A DNA stretch of 64,000 bases, taken from Rikenellaceae bacterium (lineage in GTDB: Bacteria > Bacteroidota > Bacteroidia > Bacteroidales > Rikenellaceae). Made by a program: the position numbers and the translations under genes. How positions within the stretch are numbered: the stretch's first letter is position 1; the number at the start of each line of letters is the position of its first letter. The stretch covers positions 62,001-126,000 of the forward strand of contig SUZW01000001.1 of assembly GCA_015059685.1 (NCBI GenBank), in the 5' to 3' direction. Of the stretch, positions 7,959 through 16,241 are shown piece by piece. The notes under the pieces are model-generated. The model was given only the letters and a program-made list of their open reading frames with translations. It did not search any database and was not told where the DNA came from.

Positions 7959-9188
7959 TTAGTATAAAAAGTTGTTGAACGGATAGCGGCCGCAGTGTAT
8001 CTCTCGTACCATACCATAGAGGTCACTACGGAACTTCTCGATATTTATGCGCTCGGCTGCCGAGATGAAGATGCAAGGGGTGTTCTGCTTTGCAAACCAG
8101 CTCTGGCGCAAGTCGTCGAGCGAGCGGTTCTCCTTTGTCGCAGGGGTCAAGTCATCCTCGTCCTTCGGGGTGTAGGTGTAAGCGTCTATCTTGTTGAATA
8201 CCAGATATACAGGCTTCTCGCCCGCACCTATATCCTGCAGGGTTTGCTTCACCACATCTATCTGCTCTTCGAACTGTGGGTGCGAGATATCGACAACATG
8301 GATAAGCAAATCCGCCTCACGCACCTCGTCGAGTGTCGATTTGAACGACTCGATAAGCTCGGTAGGCAACTTGCGGATAAAACCTACGGTATCGGACAAG
8401 AGGAATGGCAGGTTGTCGAAAACAACCTTGCGCACCGTAGTGTCGAGCGTTGCAAAGAGTTTGTTCTCGGCAAAGACCTCACTCTTCGAGATAAGGTTCA
8501 TCAAGGTAGATTTTCCGACATTGGTGTATCCGACCAACGACACACGCACCATACCGCCACGATTGGAGCGCTGCACAGCCATCTGTTTATCAATCTTTTT
8601 TAGATCCTCCTTCAGCTTTGCTATGCGGTTGCGGACAATACGACGGTCGGTCTCAATCTCACGCTCACCGGCTCCGCCACGGGTTCCCGTACCTCCTCGC
8701 TGACGCTCGAGGTGGGTCCACAAACCAGCCAGACGAGGCAACATATACTCGCACTGCGCCAACTCGACCTGTGTCTTGGCGTAGGCGGTCTGCGCACGCT
8801 GACGGAAGATATCGAGGATGAGTCGTGTGCGGTCGATAACCCGGCACGGCATAGCCTGCTCGATATTGCGTGTCTGCGAAGGGGAGAGCTCGTCGTCGAA
8901 AATCACCACATTTATCTCGTTGTCAGCGCAGTATGCGGCAATCTCCTCCAGCTTTCCCGGGCCGACATATATGCGTGACGAGGGTTGCGAAAGTCGCTGC
9001 GTGAAGCGTCGCTCGGTCTTTATAGCTGCAGTCTCGGCCAGAAACTCCAGCTCATCGAGAAACTCCTCGGCCTGGCGAGGCTCCTGACCATCTCGGATAA
9101 CGGCTACAAGCACAGCTCGCTCCTCACGCTGCTCCTCGACAACTACGCCCCTCTCTTTTTTATCTTGTTTCTCTTCAGTCATTATCAT
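7959..9188 (-). CDS. hflX: Ribosome-associated GTPase HflX
   Basis: This 409-aa protein has the HflX N-terminal domain with IYVGPGKLEEIA and VIFDDELSPSQTRNIE (about 75-115), a helical linker with RGGTGTRGGAGEREIETDRR, and a GTPase domain: G1 GYTNVGKST, G3 DTVGFIRKLP, G4 NKID. HflX binds the large ribosomal subunit and splits stalled ribosomes under stress. The start at 9188 (MIM) could instead be the ATG at 9182. A bidirectional hairpin separates it from tonB. Confidence 0.94.
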   Translation of the reverse strand: MIMTEEKQDKKERGVVVEEQREERAVLVAVIRDGQEPRQAEEFLDELEFLAETAAIKTERRFTQRLSQPSSRIYVGPGKLEEIAAYCADNEINVVIFDDELSPSQTRNIEQAMPCRVIDRTRLILDIFRQRAQTAYAKTQVELAQCEYMLPRLAGLWTHLERQRGGTGTRGGAGEREIETDRRIVRNRIAKLKEDLKKIDKQMAVQRSNRGGMVRVSLVGYTNVGKSTLMNLISKSEVFAENKLFATLDTTVRKVVFDNLPFLLSDTVGFIRKLPTELIESFKSTLDEVREADLLIHVVDISHPQFEEQIDVVKQTLQDIGAGEKPVYLVFNKIDAYTYTPKDEDDLTPATKENRSLDDLRQSWFAKQNTPCIFISAAERINIEKFRSDLYGMVREIHCGRYPFNNFLY

Positions 9189-9199
9189 CGTTATTTAAC

Positions 9200-9233
9200 A
9201 AAAGCCGAGCAAAAAGATGTTCGCTCGGCTTTT
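9200..9233. terminator. bidirectional terminator between tonB and hflX
   Basis: AAAAGCCGAGC (9200-9210) pairs perfectly with GCTCGGCTTTT (9223-9233) and is T-rich on both sides. It should end the tonB transcript on the minus strand. Confidence 0.75.
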
Positions 9234-9237
9234 ATTT

Positions 9238-9260
9238 GCCATTAGCCATTAGCTATTAGC
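9238..9260. repeat. GCCATTA 7-bp tandem tract
   Basis: GCCATTA, GCCATTA, GCTATTA, GC. This is the same heptamer family, in another phase, as the AGCCATT tracts at 2237 and 11874. It lies between the terminator and the tonB 3' end. Confidence 0.8.
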
Positions 9261-9290
9261 TTTTCTACACTACTATAAGTGTATTATATT

Positions 9291-9974
9291 TTAGTTTTGA
9301 ATTCTAAAATCGATAGGAAGCGTGTACTTCACACGCACCGACTGGTTACGCTGCTTACCCGGAGTCCACTTTGGCGAAGTCTTGAGAACTCGTATAGCCT
9401 CGTCAGAGAGCGAGCTATCCGGAGTCTGCAACACCTGGATGTTGGTGAGGGTACCATCACGCTCGATGACAAACATCAGAAGCACACGGCCCGAGATGCC
9501 GTTCTCCTGTGCAATCTGTGGGAAACGCACCTTCGACTGTACCCAGTTGCGGAATGTCATCAGGTCACCACCCATAAACGATGGCATCTGCTCTACCTTA
9601 ACGAATGGCTGGTCGTCCTCGATATTCTCCTCCTCTACAGCTACCTGCTGGATAATCTCTACATCCTCGGCAAACTCTGCGAAATCGACACTTGTCTCGA
9701 TCTTCTCGTCGTTAGTCACGATGTTGAGGATGTCGGTGATAACCGTAATCTCGGTACGCTTTGGAGGCTCCGGTGGCTTCTGATCCTGACGGGTAATCTC
9801 GGTAATCTCCTCCTCGACTACGGCCACCTGCATATCCACCTGCTCGATACGATACTCTCGAGGAGTGTAGAGGAATGCTACGATAACGATCAACAACGCA
9901 ACTGCCAAACCAATTTCGAGCAAGAGACCTCGAATGTTCTGGACATCTACTTTAGGGTTTTTCTTAATCTGCAT
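9291..9974 (-). CDS. TonB family energy transducer
   Basis: This 227-aa protein has one N-terminal membrane helix (about residues 17-38), a short periplasmic linker with PPEPPKRTE, and a C-terminal TonB domain from about 150 to the end with VRFPQIAQENGISGRVLLMF and TPDSSLSDEAIRVLKTSPKW. TonB couples inner-membrane energy from ExbB/ExbD to outer-membrane receptors. No exbB or exbD lies beside it here. It is divergent from rlmN and has a -7 box at 10035-10042. Confidence 0.9.
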   Translation of the reverse strand: MQIKKNPKVDVQNIRGLLLEIGLAVALLIVIVAFLYTPREYRIEQVDMQVAVVEEEITEITRQDQKPPEPPKRTEITVITDILNIVTNDEKIETSVDFAEFAEDVEIIQQVAVEEENIEDDQPFVKVEQMPSFMGGDLMTFRNWVQSKVRFPQIAQENGISGRVLLMFVIERDGTLTNIQVLQTPDSSLSDEAIRVLKTSPKWTPGKQRNQSVRVKYTLPIDFRIQN

Positions 9975-10034
9975 TTTATCTAAATTTTTTGTTTTTCTCT
10001 TTACGATTTTGTCCAGTCAAGACCTAATCAACGA

Positions 10035-10042
10035 CAAATATA
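10035..10042 (-). promoter_or_regulatory. -7 element of tonB
   Basis: TATATTTG on the minus strand, about 60 nt before the tonB ATG at 9974, fits the Bacteroidetes -7 box. No good -33 box is seen. Confidence 0.45.
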
Positions 10043-10095
10043 GGTATATTTTTTCAAAAAATATCAGGAATTTCTAAAAAATAGTGATTTTTCTC

Positions 10096-10103
10096 TATTT
10101 TTG
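10096..10103 (+). promoter_or_regulatory. -7 element of rlmN
   Basis: TATTTTTG lies 22 nt before the chosen rlmN ATG at 10126 and supports that start over the longer frame at 10084, which would contain the promoter. Confidence 0.5.
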
Positions 10104-10125
10104 CAGAGAATTATCGACACCAAGA

Positions 10126-11145
10126 ATGAGCAAAGAGTATCTATACGGCAAAACTCTCTCCGAGTTGCAGAATCTCTGCGTGGAGCTGCAACTGCCCCGT
10201 TTCGTGGCAAAGCAGATGACCGATTGGCTCTATCGCAAGGGGGTGCGCTCCATCGACGAGATGACAAACTTGTCGAAGAGTGCAAGGGCCTCTCTTGCCG
10301 AGCGTTTCGAGCTCGGGTTGCGCCTTCCGGAGCGTGTCGATGAGTCGGCCGACGGCACCAAAAAATATCTCTATCGTACCTCCGAAAACGAGTTTGTAGA
10401 GTCGGCATATATCCCTGACCGTGAGCGTGCTACGCTCTGCGTGTCGTCGCAGGCAGGATGCCGCATGGGGTGTCGTTTTTGCGCTACGGCACGACTTGGC
10501 TTGCGCCACTCGCTATCGACCTGCGATATACTCAATCAGATAACTTCGTTGCCCGAAAGAGAGCGTCTTACGAATGTTGTCTTTATGGGTATGGGTGAGC
10601 CTCTCGACAATATGGAGAATGTATTGCGTGCGCTCGAGATTTTGACTTCGGAGTGGGGCTTTGGTTGGTCGCCCACACGCATCACACTCTCTACGGCAGG
10701 TGTGGCTCGTGAACTGCGTCGCTTCCTCGACTCGACACAGGTTCATCTCGCCATTTCGCTCCACAACCCGTTCCACGAGGAGCGTGAGGAGATAATGCCT
10801 ATCGAGCGAGCCTATCCGATACGGGAGGTGATAGATATTTTGCGTGATTACGACTTTACGCACCAACGACGAGTATCGTTCGAGTATATAGTTATGAGTG
10901 GTCTGAACGACTCACCACGCCACATCAAGGAGTTGTGTCGATTGCTCGATGGAGTGAAGTGCCGCATCAACCTTATCCGCTTCCACAAGATACCCGACTC
11001 GCCATACTTCTCGCCCTCCGACGAGAAGATGCTCTCCTTCCGTGATACCCTGACTGCCAAGGGTATAATGACCACTATCCGAGCCTCTCGAGGTGAAGAC
11101 ATAAAGGCGGCCTGCGGACTCTTGTCGGCGGAGAATAAAGGGTAA
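10126..11145 (+). CDS. rlmN: 23S rRNA/tRNA (adenine-C2)-methyltransferase RlmN
   Basis: This 339-aa radical SAM enzyme carries the CxxxCxxC cluster motif CRMGCRFC (about residues 112-119), GMGEPLDN and the later STAGV and SLHNP motifs. A C-terminal Cys (AACGLL) is in the place of the second catalytic cysteine of the family. RlmN methylates A2503 of 23S rRNA and A37 of some tRNAs. I start at the ATG at 10126 (MSKEYLYGK); the frame from 10084 adds 14 residues across the -7 box. It converges with nth across a hairpin repeat. Confidence 0.94.
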   Translation: MSKEYLYGKTLSELQNLCVELQLPRFVAKQMTDWLYRKGVRSIDEMTNLSKSARASLAERFELGLRLPERVDESADGTKKYLYRTSENEFVESAYIPDRERATLCVSSQAGCRMGCRFCATARLGLRHSLSTCDILNQITSLPERERLTNVVFMGMGEPLDNMENVLRALEILTSEWGFGWSPTRITLSTAGVARELRRFLDSTQVHLAISLHNPFHEEREEIMPIERAYPIREVIDILRDYDFTHQRRVSFEYIVMSGLNDSPRHIKELCRLLDGVKCRINLIRFHKIPDSPYFSPSDEKMLSFRDTLTAKGIMTTIRASRGEDIKAACGLLSAENKG

Positions 11146-11158
11146 TTTCTTCGTTACG

Positions 11159-11217
11159 CTTGCTTGAAAAATGCTCACATACACCAAGTATGCTGCGCTT
11201 TTTCAATCTTCGCAAGC
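11159..11217. repeat. short form of the hairpin repeat, copy 2
   Basis: Only the core is present: CTTGC...TTGAAAAA-TGCTCA-CATAC-ACCAA-GTATG-CTGCGC-TTTTTCAA...GCAAG. The inner stem CATAC/GTATG and the flanking stem TTGAAAAA/TTTTTCAA pair perfectly, though their bases differ from other copies. It sits between convergent rlmN and nth and could act as a two-way terminator. Confidence 0.8.
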
Positions 11218-11219
11218 CT

Positions 11220-11879
11220 TTATCTATTGCTTTTTGCAAAGTATTTACACCACTGCGTGATGCCGCACTTGTCGCACTTTGGTTTGCGGGCTATGCAGGT
11301 GTAGCGACCGTGCAGTATAAGCCAATGGTGCGCCTTCGGCAGAAGGTGCGAAGGGATATACTTCTCGAGCTGTAGCTCCGTGGCACGAGGGGTTTTGGCA
11401 CCAACCGACAGGCCTATACGGGCAGCAACCCTGAAGACATGGGTATCGACAGGCATAACCTCCTTGTTCCACACCACGGCACCGACAACATTTGCCGTCT
11501 TGCGCCCCACGCCCGGCAGGCGCATCATCTCCTCGATGTCGCTTGGCACCTCACCACCAAACTCCGCCACAAGCATCCTCGCCATGGCTGCGAGGTTTTT
11601 GGCCTTGTTGTTGGGGTAGGATATACTCTTAATATATTGGTATAGCTCCTCGGCCGAGGCCTTTGCCATGTCGTAGGGTGTAGGATAGGCCTCGAAGAGT
11701 GCCGGTGTGGTCATATTGACCCGCTTGTCGGTACACTGTGCCGACAATATCACCGCCACCAACAGCTGATAGGGATTTTCGAAATTGAGCTCACTCTCGG
11801 CCACGGGCATAGCCTTCTCAAAATAGTCGATTATCGCCCTGTATCGCTCCTCTCTTCTCATAACTTTGCTTTTAGCCAT
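11220..11879 (-). CDS. nth: Endonuclease III
   Basis: This 219-aa DNA glycosylase/AP lyase has the helix-hairpin-helix LPGVGRKTANVV containing the catalytic Lys, the catalytic Asp in PVDTHVFR, and the 4Fe-4S cysteines in the spacing C-x6-C-x2-C-x5-C near the C-terminus. It removes oxidised pyrimidines in base excision repair. The ATG at 11879 overlaps the glycosyltransferase stop as TAATG, and both lie inside a 7-bp repeat tract. The ATG at 11861 (MRREERY) gives a more family-like start; the first six residues are then repeat-derived. Confidence 0.94.
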   Translation of the reverse strand: MAKSKVMRREERYRAIIDYFEKAMPVAESELNFENPYQLLVAVILSAQCTDKRVNMTTPALFEAYPTPYDMAKASAEELYQYIKSISYPNNKAKNLAAMARMLVAEFGGEVPSDIEEMMRLPGVGRKTANVVGAVVWNKEVMPVDTHVFRVAARIGLSVGAKTPRATELQLEKYIPSHLLPKAHHWLILHGRYTCIARKPKCDKCGITQWCKYFAKSNR

Positions 11880-11897
11880 TAGCCATTGGCCATTAGC
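11874..11897. repeat. AGCCATT 7-bp tandem tract, three units
   Basis: AGCCATT, AGCCATT, GGCCATT, AGC. On the minus strand it encodes the last residues (LMANG) and stop of the glycosyltransferase and supplies the first ATG of nth. Confidence 0.85.
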
Positions 11898-12823
11898 TTT
11901 TTTAATTTACGAAACAATTTCTTTACAAACAGACCGTATGCAACAATATTGCATACCCCCATTTTATTCTCTTTTATCTCTGTGAGCCAGTGCCTTACAA
12001 AATCTCCTACCGAGCCTATGTGTGAATAGACCCACAGGGTAGTATTCATTCGCTCGCGCAGGATCTCTTTTCGCTGCTTCGAGTGGTTGTAATGTTCGTC
12101 ATACCATAGTTTTATGTTCGACAGCGAGTTGCTGAATGCGAGCCTCTTTTCGAGTTCGGTGCTATGGCTTACGCTGTGCGAGAAGATGCGGTGTACAACC
12201 ATCGTGCGATCTATAAAGTGTATTGGTGTGTTGGCCGAAAACCACAACCACATAGGTAGGTCGTCTGTAAGCCACTCGGGATGAAGGTCGGGGCGAATTT
12301 CGGAGTAGTACTGCTCGACGAGCGACCTCTTTGCCAATGTTGCACAATTCTCGGCAGTGTTGAGTCGAAGCATCGACTCGAAATCCTCGTGACCACCCTG
12401 CGGAGGGTATGTTGTACTTGTCTGGTTTGCCTCATCTACACGCTCGGAACGGGTGTAGCACATTCCATACTCGGGGTTCGCCTCCAAGAAATCGACCTGC
12501 GTCTGTAACTTGCTCTCGTCGCACCAATAGTCGTCGCCATCGCAGAAGGCGATATACTTTCCACTCGCTGCTGCCACACAACGACGATAATTCTTGCGCC
12601 AACCCACATTTTCGGCCGAAACAATAAGTTTTATAGCGTCGGGATGGCGGTGTGCAAAACTTTTGCACACCTCAAGTGTGCCATCACTGCTGCGGTCTTC
12701 ACCCACGATAATCTCCACACCGAAGTTGCATCGTTGCTCCAAGATAGCATCGAGAGCCTTGGCAATATAGGCTTCGTGGTTGTAGGTCGTGACAACGACC
12801 GAAACAAGGGGTGTCATAGTCAA
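11879..12823 (-). CDS. Family 2 glycosyltransferase
   Basis: This 314-aa protein has a GT-A fold N-terminus: VSVVVTTYNHEAYIAKALD (about 7-25), VEIIVGEDRSSDGT and the metal-binding FCDGDDYW (about 93-100). GT2 enzymes move sugars from nucleotide sugars to glycans or lipids at the inner membrane face. The acceptor is unknown. It lies 3 nt after the DUF4924 gene and overlaps nth by one base, suggesting translational coupling. Its C-terminal LMANG is encoded by the AGCCATT tract. Confidence 0.88.
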   Translation of the reverse strand: MTMTPLVSVVVTTYNHEAYIAKALDAILEQRCNFGVEIIVGEDRSSDGTLEVCKSFAHRHPDAIKLIVSAENVGWRKNYRRCVAAASGKYIAFCDGDDYWCDESKLQTQVDFLEANPEYGMCYTRSERVDEANQTSTTYPPQGGHEDFESMLRLNTAENCATLAKRSLVEQYYSEIRPDLHPEWLTDDLPMWLWFSANTPIHFIDRTMVVHRIFSHSVSHSTELEKRLAFSNSLSNIKLWYDEHYNHSKQRKEILRERMNTTLWVYSHIGSVGDFVRHWLTEIKENKMGVCNIVAYGLFVKKLFRKLKKLMANG

Positions 12824-12826
12824 AAA

Positions 12827-13378
12827 CTACTGCTCTTCGGATAGTGATATCTCGCCACGCTCGACCTTGTGGTAGTAGTCGGTGAGCATAGCCACCACGG
12901 GTGAAACGACAGCCAAAGTGTCTGCCACGGCACTCTCGCCGGCCCCTTTGATGCGGTAGAGCATAGCGGCATAGAGGGCACGGAAGCATAGTTCGGTGTC
13001 GCTGACATTTTCGTTGCCGAGCAGCTTGCGAAGAGTCGGCAGGTGTGGCTCGAGCAGGGCGAAGCGAGCTCGGTAAGGCTCTGCATCGGGCTCCTTGAGC
13101 AGGCGAAGATGCATATCGTGCAGGTCACGGATAAGGTGAAGCGTATGGGCAAGGTGGCCCTTCTCCTCCTTCTTCTCCTCGGCCAAAAGTTGTGCGATAT
13201 CGAGGTACCACGCCAAGAGCAGCTGTTCCTCCTCGGCCTTCAACTCACGAGGTCGCACGAGTGTCGAGAGTATCGCCTCGGGCGAGAATTGCAACGCCCT
13301 CAACAGATCCTCCAACTGCCACAAGTACAAAATATACTCTGCAATATTCTCCTTTCGTCGTCGTTGTGCTATATCCAT
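12827..13378 (-). CDS. DUF4924 family protein
   Basis: This 183-aa, mostly helical protein opens with MDIAQRRRKENIAEYILYLWQ, a form I recognise as the DUF4924 family of Bacteroidetes. There is no signal peptide or membrane segment, so it is probably cytoplasmic. Its function is unknown. It contains a charged EEKKEEKG stretch at about 68-75. The glycosyltransferase starts 3 nt after its stop codon, so they are likely co-transcribed. Confidence 0.7.
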   Translation of the reverse strand: MDIAQRRRKENIAEYILYLWQLEDLLRALQFSPEAILSTLVRPRELKAEEEQLLLAWYLDIAQLLAEEKKEEKGHLAHTLHLIRDLHDMHLRLLKEPDAEPYRARFALLEPHLPTLRKLLGNENVSDTELCFRALYAAMLYRIKGAGESAVADTLAVVSPVVAMLTDYYHKVERGEISLSEEQ

Positions 13379-13404
13379 AATAGTTATCTATTTGTAATGT
13401 TTTT

Positions 13405-13592
13405 GCTCGTTGTTATGTAAATCGTTCCGATTGGCTCTTTTTGCACTGCTCTTCGGATAACGAAATGCTCACATAGGCTTACTATGCTGCGCTTTCGTTC
13501 CCTCGTTTAGCACAAAAATAGCCTAATCGCCTCCGATTTCACCCTCTGGGAAGATGCTCGTTGTTATGTAAATCGCCTCCGATTTCAGCCCT
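13405..13592. repeat. long-hairpin repeat, copy 3, with a duplicated flank
   Basis: The hairpin is 13419-13539 (121 nt): AAATCG/CGATTT, CGATT/AATCG, GGCT/AGCC, TTTTTG/CAAAAA, then AACGAAA/TTTCGTT around CATAG-GCTTA-CTATG (13472-13486). GCTCGTTGTTATGTAAATCG occurs at 13405-13424 and again at 13556-13575, and AATCGCCTCCGATTTCA occurs at about 13525 and 13571. The gap 13379-13711 between DUF4924 and the helicase is otherwise AT-rich and, apart from the helicase promoter, seems empty. Confidence 0.8.
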
Positions 13593-13659
13593 TTTGGGAG
13601 AAGTTTTATTAAACCTCTTTTTTGGTGGCAACAAATCTTTTTGCAAAGGTAATAAAAAA

Positions 13660-13692
13660 CTCTCGTCTTTCCTCTTTCCTCTTTCGTCTTTT
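13660..13692. repeat. degenerate 7-bp tract at the helicase promoter
   Basis: CTCTCGT, CTTTCCT, CTTTCCT, CTTTCGT, then CTTTT. It ends four bases before the -7 box at 13696, so it covers the place of the -33 region. Confidence 0.75.
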
Positions 13693-13695
13693 TTA

Positions 13696-13703
13696 TATCT
13701 TTG
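13696..13703 (+). promoter_or_regulatory. -7 element of the UvrD/PcrA helicase gene
   Basis: TATCTTTG lies 8 nt before the ATG at 13712. This gives a very short leader, and shows that the longer frame from 13622 would run through the promoter. Confidence 0.6.
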
Positions 13704-13711
13704 CAATCGCT

Positions 13712-16174
13712 ATGACGAATGAAGATATCTTGAAGGGGTTAAATCCTGCGCAACGGGCTGCTGTTGAGGCGTATAATGAGCCTTCGCTCATAATTGCGGG
13801 TGCCGGCTCGGGCAAAACCCGAGTGCTCACAACCCGTATAGCCTATATGTTGGCGCAGGGGGTAGCACCACACACCATTCTCGCCCTCACCTTTACCAAC
13901 AAGGCGGCACGCGAAATGCGTGAGCGTATCGAGGCGATGGTGGGTCCGCAGAGCAAATATATATGTATGGGTACTTTTCACTCGGTCTTCTCCCGCATCT
14001 TGCGTGAAAATGCCGAGGTGCTGGGTTATCCGCAGAGCTACACCATATACGAGCCTAACGACACAAAAAATCTCCTCAAGACCATAGTCAAGGAGCGCAA
14101 TCTCAACGACGACAAGTACAAGCCAAACCTCCTTGCATCCCGTATTTCGACTGCAAAAAACAGCCTTATAACCCCGGGTGCATATATCCAAAAGAGCATC
14201 TTTGCAACCGAGGATCGACAGATGCAGATACCCGAGTTCGGAAATATCTATGCCGAGTACTGCCGTCGTTGCAAGGCAAACGGTGCGATGGACTTTGATG
14301 ATTTGTTGTTGCAGACAAACATCCTCTTCCGTGACCATCCGGATGTGTTGCGACGCTATCAGGAGCGTTTTCAATACCTCTTGGTCGATGAGTATCAAGA
14401 TACAAATTATGCGCAGTACATAATAATTCGTCGCTTGGCACAGCTGCACTCTCGTGTCTGCGTGGTGGGTGACGATGCACAGAGCATCTACTCGTTCCGA
14501 GGTGCAAAAATCGAAAATATCCTCTCCTTCCAGCGTGACTATCCGCAGTCGCAGGTCTTCAAGCTGGAGCAGAACTACCGTTCGACACGCACCATCGTAG
14601 ATGCCGCAAACTCGGTAATCGAGAAGAACTCCCGTCGCCTCAAGAAGCAGTGCTTCTCCGAGGGCTCACAGGGTGATAAGATACGCATCTTCAAGGCCTT
14701 CACCGATCGTGAGGAGGCGGAGCTGGTGGTATGCGACCTGCGTGACCGTGTGCGTGAGGGTACGGGCGAGTGGAGCGATGCAGTGATACTCTATCGTATG
14801 AACAGCCAGTCGCAGGCGCTCGAGGATGCCCTGCGCAAGAGGGGTATCCCCTACAGAATATATCACGGCAGCTCCTTCTACGACCACAAGGAGGTCAAGG
14901 ACCTGCTCTCCTACTTCCGACTCGTGGTAAACCCTCGTGACGACGAGGCACTCAAGCGCATCATCAACACACCGGCTCGAGGTATCGGAGATACCACGGT
15001 GGAGCGTATCGCCCTTATAGCCCAGCAGCGACAAGTCTCGATGTGGGAGGCTATAGACACCCTTGTCGAGCAGGTGGAGGTCGATGCGGTCGAGCGTGCA
15101 ATCATAAGAAAGGTTACGGAGTTTGTAAATCTTATCCGTTCACTGTCGCTCGAGCGTGAGCAGAAGGGGCTCTACGACTTCGGTATGGAGGTGGCGGTGC
15201 GCAGTGGCCTGTTGCCGTTCTACCGCCTGCAAAATAGTGTCGAGGCCCAATCTGCAGTGACAAATATCGAGGAGGTGCTGAACTCTATGCAGATGTTCAA
15301 CGAGCAGGTCGAGGCCGAAATTCGTGCCGGTGAGCGTGAGAGCTTCGATAGTGCAACAATAGAGGAGTGGCTGCAGGGGTTGATGCTGATGACCGATATG
15401 GACAATGAGGGTGACGAGGAGGATAAAAATCGTGTCACCTTGATGACCATACACTCGGCCAAGGGTTTGGAGTACGAATATGTATATGTCGTGGGCGTCG
15501 AGGAGAATATATTTCCTTCGCAGCGTGCGCTCGAGACCGTCGAGGGCATTGAGGAGGAGCGACGACTCTTCTATGTGGCCCTAACCCGTGCCAAGCGTTT
15601 GGCTACGCTCTCGTGTGCCGATATGCGCTACAAGTGGGGAAGTATGGAGTTCTCCACACCGAGCCGCTTCCTTGCCGAGATAGACGAACAATATGTCGAT
15701 AGCGATATCGACTTCAAAAAGAGCCGTTCGCAACATCGCCGTGAGCAGGACGAGGGCAGCGCAGTGGATGTTTTGCGTCGTCGCTTCGATGTGAGATACC
15801 AGAATAAGACGAGAGACGAAAGACGAGAGACGAGAGATGAGCATCGAACCAACCCTGCGGAGCGAGGGCAGAGGGGCTACTATGCCGAGCGAGGCTACGA
15901 AAATGGCCGTGTGCGAGAGCTTGGTGGCGAGGTGCGCAAGCCGCAACGAGATGTGTCGGGTATGCGTCGTCTTGCCTCCTCGACCATAGGGCAGACCATA
16001 GCAACGCCTTGTGCCTACAGCGTTGGGGAGCGAGTCGAACATCCCCGTTTCGGCAAGGGTGAGGTGGTGCGTGTCGAGCCGTTGGCTACCGACCACAAAC
16101 TCGTCGTACGGTTCGATGGAGGCGAGGAGAAGACCCTGCTCGCTAAACTCGCCAAGCTCACAAAACTGAACTAA
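13712..16174 (+). CDS. UvrD/PcrA-type superfamily 1 DNA helicase
   Basis: This 820-aa ATP-dependent 3'-5' helicase has the Q motif LNPAQRAAV, Walker A AGAGSGKT (29-36), motif II LLVDEYQDTN (about 226), motif III VGDDAQSIYSFRGA, motif V MTIHSAKGLEYEYV and motif VI FYVALTRAKR (about 620). The C-terminus VGERVEHPRFGKGEVVRVEP matches the PcrA/UvrD RNA-polymerase-binding Tudor-like domain. It acts in nucleotide excision repair and at blocked replication forks. I start at 13712 (MTNEDILKG), just after the -7 box. A 7-bp repeat tract at residues ~700-709 encodes TRDERRETRDE inside the linker between the core and the C-terminal domain. Confidence 0.94.
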   Translation: MTNEDILKGLNPAQRAAVEAYNEPSLIIAGAGSGKTRVLTTRIAYMLAQGVAPHTILALTFTNKAAREMRERIEAMVGPQSKYICMGTFHSVFSRILRENAEVLGYPQSYTIYEPNDTKNLLKTIVKERNLNDDKYKPNLLASRISTAKNSLITPGAYIQKSIFATEDRQMQIPEFGNIYAEYCRRCKANGAMDFDDLLLQTNILFRDHPDVLRRYQERFQYLLVDEYQDTNYAQYIIIRRLAQLHSRVCVVGDDAQSIYSFRGAKIENILSFQRDYPQSQVFKLEQNYRSTRTIVDAANSVIEKNSRRLKKQCFSEGSQGDKIRIFKAFTDREEAELVVCDLRDRVREGTGEWSDAVILYRMNSQSQALEDALRKRGIPYRIYHGSSFYDHKEVKDLLSYFRLVVNPRDDEALKRIINTPARGIGDTTVERIALIAQQRQVSMWEAIDTLVEQVEVDAVERAIIRKVTEFVNLIRSLSLEREQKGLYDFGMEVAVRSGLLPFYRLQNSVEAQSAVTNIEEVLNSMQMFNEQVEAEIRAGERESFDSATIEEWLQGLMLMTDMDNEGDEEDKNRVTLMTIHSAKGLEYEYVYVVGVEENIFPSQRALETVEGIEEERRLFYVALTRAKRLATLSCADMRYKWGSMEFSTPSRFLAEIDEQYVDSDIDFKKSRSQHRREQDEGSAVDVLRRRFDVRYQNKTRDERRETRDEHRTNPAERGQRGYYAERGYENGRVRELGGEVRKPQRDVSGMRRLASSTIGQTIATPCAYSVGERVEHPRFGKGEVVRVEPLATDHKLVVRFDGGEEKTLLAKLAKLTKLN
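15809..15836. repeat. ACGAGAG 7-bp tandem tract inside the helicase gene
   Basis: ACGAGAG, ACGAAAG, ACGAGAG, ACGAGAG: four units, the reverse complement of the CTCTCGT tracts elsewhere. The tract is translated in the helicase linker; gain or loss of one unit would shift the frame. Confidence 0.9.
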
Positions 16175-16241
16175 CCTTCCACCACACAACGGGTTGCAGA
16201 GGTCTAAAATTGAGTAATCAGAACGATTTTCCGATAAAAGT

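Noticed and set aside
13622..13711. A longer N-terminus for the helicase
   Set aside because: The 30 extra codons cross a -7 box and a 7-bp repeat tract and do not resemble the family, which starts at MTNEDILKG.
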